The notes under the pieces were generated by a model. The model was given only the letters and a program-made list of their open reading frames with translations. It had not been told where the DNA came from and ran no database searches. Shown here piece by piece: positions 59,193-64,000 of a DNA stretch of 64,000 nt. Position numbers and translations under genes: made by a program. Position 1 is the stretch's first letter; each line of letters opens with the position of its first letter. Source of the stretch: Moniliophthora roreri (lineage: Eukaryota > Basidiomycota > Agaricomycetes > Agaricales > Marasmiaceae); contig LATX02000189.1 of NCBI GenBank assembly GCA_001466705.2, positions 1 through 64,000 of the forward strand, read 5' to 3'.

Positions 59193-60999
59193 ATGTCTGG
59201 TCCAGCTGTATCTGCCCTCAGTCATGACTCTGTGGTGGAAAGCCACATCTTTGACATTCTTTCTGGATTGAAGGGTGTCCTCTCCAATCTTGACCACGTC
59301 ACTTTAGCCCATGGGATTCTGGCTGTTGTCGATGCTGAGGTAGACCTTGATGAAGAAATGGGGAATCTTCATGAGAATGATGATATACCTGAGCTTCAGG
59401 ACATGTTGGACAAAGACTATTCAGATAATAAGTTGAACTGGAGTTCTAATGATGAAGACCATGAGAGAAAGGTTTGTCGATGTTAGACACTGTCCTACTA
59501 GTACTTACATATTTTTCAGAGTCCAGAGGAGCAACAAGGACATTGCAATGTTCCATCTGATTCAGGCACTATGGATGTGGATGTTAATGAGATCAACAAG
59601 GTATGTTCATATATTACTATTCACTGAACTTGGTTTGTTTAATATTTATATATAGAAGAGTGAGCCCACATCAAATGCAACTGCAACTGAACCTTTGACC
59701 TTTCTGAAGGCAGTGACTCAGTCAAACAACAAGAATCCGCCTATCCCTGAGAGGATATGTAGGACGGCGGCACAATGTACACAGAGTATTAAAGGTGCCA
59801 TGCTGAAATGATATACAAGGTGATGTATTTCTTTTAATTGCTTACTTCAATATGCTGACTTGGTTATCAGTCTCTGTGAGCAATTTGAGGTGTACTGTGA
59901 GAAGAATGGGTTTAAAGAGCCTGGAACAAAGGCTATATGCAAAAATACACACTCTGATTCTCTGCTTGTCTTTATATCATGGGTTATGGCAACATGAGTT
60001 CATTTGTGCCATCTGATGTATCATTGTGACTGATGATCGTTGATTTATAGCTGTGATTCTCAGAACCCTGACAGAACAATGAAACCAAAGAATGAGGTCC
60101 AGAGTGGCTACAGTCATGCTGAGAAGGAGAGAGCAGCCATGCTGTGGAGATATCAGCAAGTCAGCCTCACAGACCTATGGTGAGTCAATGAGGTGACTGG
60201 ACAGGTTAGTGGGAACCCAATTGCCTCTTTTCAGGTCTCAAAGTACATGTCAAATCTTAAGAGACAGAAGGTATGGTTTGCTGTTCTCCCACCAATACCA
60301 AATACTTATACACTTGTTTTCAGGTTGAAGATGGTGAAAGACCAACAAGCTCTCATGCAATCACAGCTGTAAGCAACAGATTATTAGATGTCATTGCATC
60401 TTAACTAATGATGAACTAGAAAATGATCCAGCAAATGTGGGATGCTAATCGACAAGGTGACAGATTCAAGATCCTCCACTTCATCTATGTAATCTTGTTC
60501 CTCTGTCTCCTCCATATCAATAAAGCTCTCAAGATCCAGGCAACAGACATCCAGCTCATTGAGAAATATGATGAGCATAGAGATCTGTTGGTGCTATGGC
60601 TGCCATTCTGAAAAACTCACCAACATAGTGGTAAGTTGCTGTTTTGCTACCCTCACACTTTCTGCTAACTGTTTCATATTTAGACATCAAACCATTCTAC
60701 CTGCATGAGTTCTCTGAAGAACTTGCATACTTGTGTCCAGTACATGCCTATGCCAGATGGAAGGAGGCTAGCAATATCAAGAAGGGTATGCTCTGCCACA
60801 AGATTCACAATGATGGCTGCATTGAGCATGATGAAATGGAAGCAATGGTAAGTATTATTTATATCCTTGTATGACTTGCTTATGTCTCTCATTCAGACTT
60901 CACAAGCTTTCATTGCAGTGTTCTACCAAAATCTTGCTGATATTAATGTAGATGGTGATCCATATGGAGGCCACTCATTCCATTGTAGTGGTGTCTAGT

Positions 61000-61801
61000 C
61001 ATTAGCAAAATGGACACCTAAATATAATAAATTATAATGTATTTTGCTGATTTTAGTCCATTGTAATAGATTAAAATCAAGCAATGCTATTACAATACAT
61101 TAAAATGCATTAAAATGAGACTGGTGTTATTATAATCCATTAAAATACAATAAAATGGGATGGTATTATTATAGTACATTAAAATGCAATAAAATGGGAT
61201 GGTATTATTATAGTGTATTAAAATGCAATAAAATGAGACAGAGTTATTATAATGTAGTAAAATAGATTGTAACAAGAGGCAATCAAAACAGTGCATTTTT
61301 ATGCCTTCCAGAGGACAGGGAGAGGACTCTATAAAGTGAAGGGAAGCTTTTGGTTGGGGATTTGATCAATAGAAACAGCAAGGGGGTGGAGATAGGTCTT
61401 TTGAGTAAGGGGATATATTGCACTATGTGTGGTGGTAAGTATATGGCACTGTGGTACAGTGGTCTTGAGCACCCCGTGGCTGCCAAGGTTGCTGTCTAAT
61501 CCACCTTGAGGTTGAGGGTTTGACTCATGGGGATTGCAACAAATGAATGTCATTTCTTTTTGTCCCCGACCCCCAGGTGGGGCCGATGCATTATAATGGC
61601 TGAAATACATTATAATAGCCAAAATACATTATAATAGCCAGAATACATTATAACCATTTTGCTTCATTTTAATCCATTAAAATAAAGGAACAACAATTAT
61701 ATTACATTAAAATACACCATAATGATTATAATGTGTTTTGGCCATTATAACGTATTTCACTCATTTTATTCCAATATATTTAGGTGTCCATTTCGCTGAT
61801 G
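61000..61801 (+). mobile_element. TIR/pol III element, complete copy 3
   Basis: About 800 bases. The left end CATTAGCAAAATGGACACCTAAATATA and right end TATATTTAGGTGTCCATTTCGCTGATG are inverted repeats of about 27 bases. Next to them are arrays of ATTATAATG/ATTAAAATG motifs, then a core with TATAAAG, tRNA-like boxes A and B and a TTTCTTTTTGTCCCC tail. It is inserted in the recombinase pseudogene. Flank comparison suggests a short duplication such as GGTG, but the left junction has extra bases. Confidence 0.85.
61452..61527 (+). promoter_or_regulatory. tRNA-like pol III internal promoter (boxes A and B)
   Basis: Box A TGGTACAGTGG at 61452-61462 fits the TGGYNNAGTGG consensus. Box B GGTTTGACTCA at 61517-61527 resembles GGTTCGANTCC with two mismatches. 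Spacing is 54 bases. Both boxes are kept in copy 1 (378-388 and 313-323, opposite strand). This is how tRNA-derived SINE heads look; transcription is not shown. Confidence 0.55.
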
Positions 61802-62247
61802 GTGGTTGTCGGTGAACTGCTGATGGCCATTACACAAGATTTGCGAGTGGGGTGGGTGGAGTGAGGAGTTTACACACCTTACTATTGTCAAGTACCTTAT
61901 TTCATGGAATGACGACCCAATGTTTCAACAGGAGAACTTTTTCTGTACTACCCAGGCTTTAGATTCAGAGCCTTGCCCAACATGCAAATGTACTTGTGCA
62001 TGTGCCTATTAGATATTGTCTTTGTTAGTAGAGTATAGAACTTTGAATTTATTGAGTATTTTCACCTTACACATTGGGAATCATACACATGCATGACTAA
62101 TCATTGGTTATGAGCTACACAGGTGTTGCATGCATTCCTGTATTATATTTGAGTTTCATCTAATGCAAATGCGATTGCGAGAGCAGCACCTTAGCAGAAA
62201 CAGGGGCCTGTTATTAAACATTAGACCTATTATCCATCTCACAGCTA

Positions 62248-64000
62248 TGGGTATTCAAGGAATTTGGAATGTAAGTTCATCTGTAGCTTGTTAAGTGCCA
62301 AATACTAATAACTATTCAACTCTTGATTATAGCTTCTCAAGTTGATAGTAACTGAATGTTTTCTTGATGAGTTTGTGTCTGAGGAACAGATTGAGTGAGT
62401 GAAACAGGGCTTGCAGCAAGCAGGAATGCTGTTTACTATTGGGATAGATGCCAGGTACTCTTAACTCAATCATCATACTCTTATATGATATCAATAGAGC
62501 CTAGTCCAACTCTTGACAGAATCTCACACAATCTAATTCCACATGCAAAGTACCAAACACATTCACCAACCAATAGTGCTCATTCTCAGTTATTCTGGCT
62601 TCTTAATCAACTCAACCAGGCTTCAACACATTCTTTATGGGCATTTGATGGCAAAGAGCGACCACTTGTGAAGTGGCGTATTAAAGTCATCCCTTGAGAG
62701 CCCAGCTTCTACAAGGAAGCTAGAGAAATAATTGAGGCATTTAGAAACAGTATTCATGTCTTGTGTAGACTCAAGAAATCAATTTAGTCTTCTGTACTAA
62801 TATTCTACTGTAGGCACCAGGAGAGGCCAAGGTGGAGCTTGCATCTATGGCTTGCAAAGGAATTGTGGATGCAATTATTACTGATGATAGCAATGCTATT
62901 GTGTTGGGTGCTCCGTGTGTCATAGTCATTAAAGAGTGAGTGAAATGCAGAGCCTATCATTTATAGAATGCTCAATATATCTATTGGCAGCAAGCCAACT
63001 GAACGAGACCTGACTGGCAGTACTGAACATCAGCTAATGGTCAAGGTTTACCATGCAAAGGACATAGAAACCAAGCTTGGCCTTACCCATGGAGACCTTA
63101 TCACATATGCTGCAATTGTTGGGAATGACTATGATTCTGGTGCCAAAGGTATCGGCGAAATGCTTGGCCTTACTGCCGCCAAATGTGGCTATGCCCATGA
63201 TCTGGTGTTGAAGCTCCTCCAAGTTGGAAACACTCATTACCAGGAGGAATGTGGCATTTATTTGAATCAATTGTGCCAGGCTATTTGTGACAAGTTCAGA
63301 TATAACATTCATGGATATCTGACTAAGGCCCATCCTGCAGCAAGCAATAAACTTGAGAAAATGTGGGAAAAGCTTTTCTCTACGGACTTGATTGCTCTTA
63401 ATGCATTCATTTTCCCTTCCACCTCTTGGTCTGGACCCAATGCTCCAACAAGGGATATCCTATTGCCAAAGCTTCACAATTTGAAGGACATTATCAGAAA
63501 ATGCCACAGCCTGATCTGGTGGTCAGACAGTGTCACTCTGATGAAGAAGTTGCATGAAAGTCTATGGGCAGGCATGATATTACGAATGATTGCACTGGTA
63601 CATGTTGCATCACTCTCTAGAATTGGCATTACCCACTCTTGTGTAGAAATACCTGCAATTTGATCCCATAACAGGAAATGTATTTGTGCTGTCACACCAG
63701 GAGTCAACTATGTTTGCTTATGGGCACACCTTCCATTCTAGTAATTGATCAACAATTGTTGGTTATACTTATCAGAAACCTTTGCTTCAGAGCAAAAGTG
63801 GCATCCAGATCAAGTTCTCAATAGCAAAACTTTTCCTTGGGCAAGCTATGTTCTACCTTGATCTTTCTGTCCAAACTGCAAAGCAGTTCCCATAGACAAT
63901 CCAAGTTTCTGTTCCATCATTCCTCCTTGCAGCGTCTGCTATTGGCATTGCTACTGAACAAGATAGCATGATTGAGATATCAGACTCCAATGATGAGAGT
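62248..64000 (+). pseudogene. GEN1/XPG-like structure-specific nuclease, broken and cut by the window end
   Basis: Exon 1 is 62248-62271 (MGIQGIWN). An intron to 62332 has branch-like TACTAATAAC. Exon 2 reads LLKLIVTECFLDEFVSEEQI, a TGA, then LFTIGIDA with the first metal Asp. A frame with LWAFDGKERPLVKWRIKVIP follows, ending in TGA. After an intron comes the XPG-I block at 62814-62935: APGEAKVELASMACKGIVDA and IITDDSNAIVLG. After a 31-base intron, 62968-63661 gives the helix-turn-helix region (GNDYDSGAKGIGEML) and SLIWWSDSVTLMKKLHESLW. The third Asp of TDDSD is Asn and GGDY has become GNDY, so activity is doubtful. The family cuts flaps or Holliday junctions; mushrooms carry many such copies. 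The end of the window shows an acidic EISDSNDES segment. Confidence 0.75.

Larger units (their letters stand above)
59193..62012 (+). pseudogene. Crypton-like tyrosine recombinase pseudogene, split by a TIR element
   Basis: ATG at 59193 opens an acidic N-terminal part (exons 59193-59471, 59520-59600 and from 59656) with GT..AG introns; its link to the rest is inferred. Family blocks follow in order: SGYSHAEKERAAMLWRYQQ, GNPIASFQVSKYMSNLKRQK, RPTSHAIT, FLCLLHINKALKIQ, PFYLHEFSEELAYLCPVHAY and YGGHSFH. The TIR element occupies 61000-61801. After it the gene resumes: HKICEWGGWSEEFTHLTIVK, then the Tyr at 61893-61895, YLISWNDDP, and a Cys-rich tail ending at 62012. This matches the basidiomycete tyrosine recombinase family that integrates DNA by an R..HxxR..Y mechanism. 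Both expected Arg positions are His here (CLLH, HSFH), and several stops occur. Confidence 0.75.

Noticed and set aside
61440..61540. A genuine tRNA gene
   Set aside because: Boxes A and B are present but acceptor and anticodon stems do not form a convincing cloverleaf, and the sequence is repeated with the mobile element.

Overview
The window looks like a repeat-dominated stretch of a basidiomycete (Agaricomycete-type) nuclear genome. The signs are short pyrimidine-rich introns of about 45-60 bases with GT..AG ends, Ty3/gypsy elements including a chromodomain type, and several multi-copy families familiar from mushroom genomes: a tyrosine recombinase, a GEN1/XPG-like nuclease, a T5orf172/GIY-YIG-like protein, Spt5-like NGN proteins and RNase H1 N-terminal domains. 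The sequence is AT-rich. Species cannot be told from the sequence.

The assembly itself needs care. Single N bases occur at 1279, 4768, 8947, 9332, 12070, 12613, 13142, 13564, 14015, 15367, 19025, 23730, 24302, 25429, 26349, 28549, 30437, 33418, 35145, 35394, 40052, 43025, 45277 and 54640. Sequence just after an N often repeats sequence seen shortly before it, so many apparent tandem duplications may be joins of separate repeat copies.

Layout. 1-0.8 kb: a terminal-inverted-repeat element with tRNA-like pol III boxes. 1.6-8.9 kb: a 3.1-kb unit present twice, holding a T5orf172-type gene (minus), a CACTA-like miniature element, a zinc-finger pseudogene and an Spt5-like gene (plus). 9-20 kb: dispersed families R1 and R2 (R2 behaves like a long LTR), more CACTA-like copies, a hAT-type transposase fragment and a gag pseudogene. 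20.4-25.7 kb: two related many-exon genes or pseudogenes, one with a Zn2Cys6-type cluster. 26-34.6 kb: Ty3/gypsy gag-pol sequence on the minus strand in three partial copies, with a clear -1 frameshift signal. 34.6-46 kb: R1, R2 and R4 LTRs, with a chromovirus remnant nested in R2 nested in R1. 46-53 kb: decayed minus-strand genes. 53-57 kb: CACTA-like elements and fragments. 57.2-57.9 kb: a solo LTR with target-site duplication. 59.2-62.0 kb: a tyrosine-recombinase pseudogene split by the TIR/pol III element. 62.2-64 kb: a GEN1/XPG-like nuclease pseudogene running off the end.

Almost every coding region except the T5orf172-type gene and the chromovirus 3' ORF carries breaks. Many premature stops are TGA, and differences between duplicate copies fall almost entirely at inferred CpG sites. 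This is the pattern expected if repeats are cytosine-methylated and then deaminated. The window is best read as layered transposon debris, with few or no ordinary host genes.
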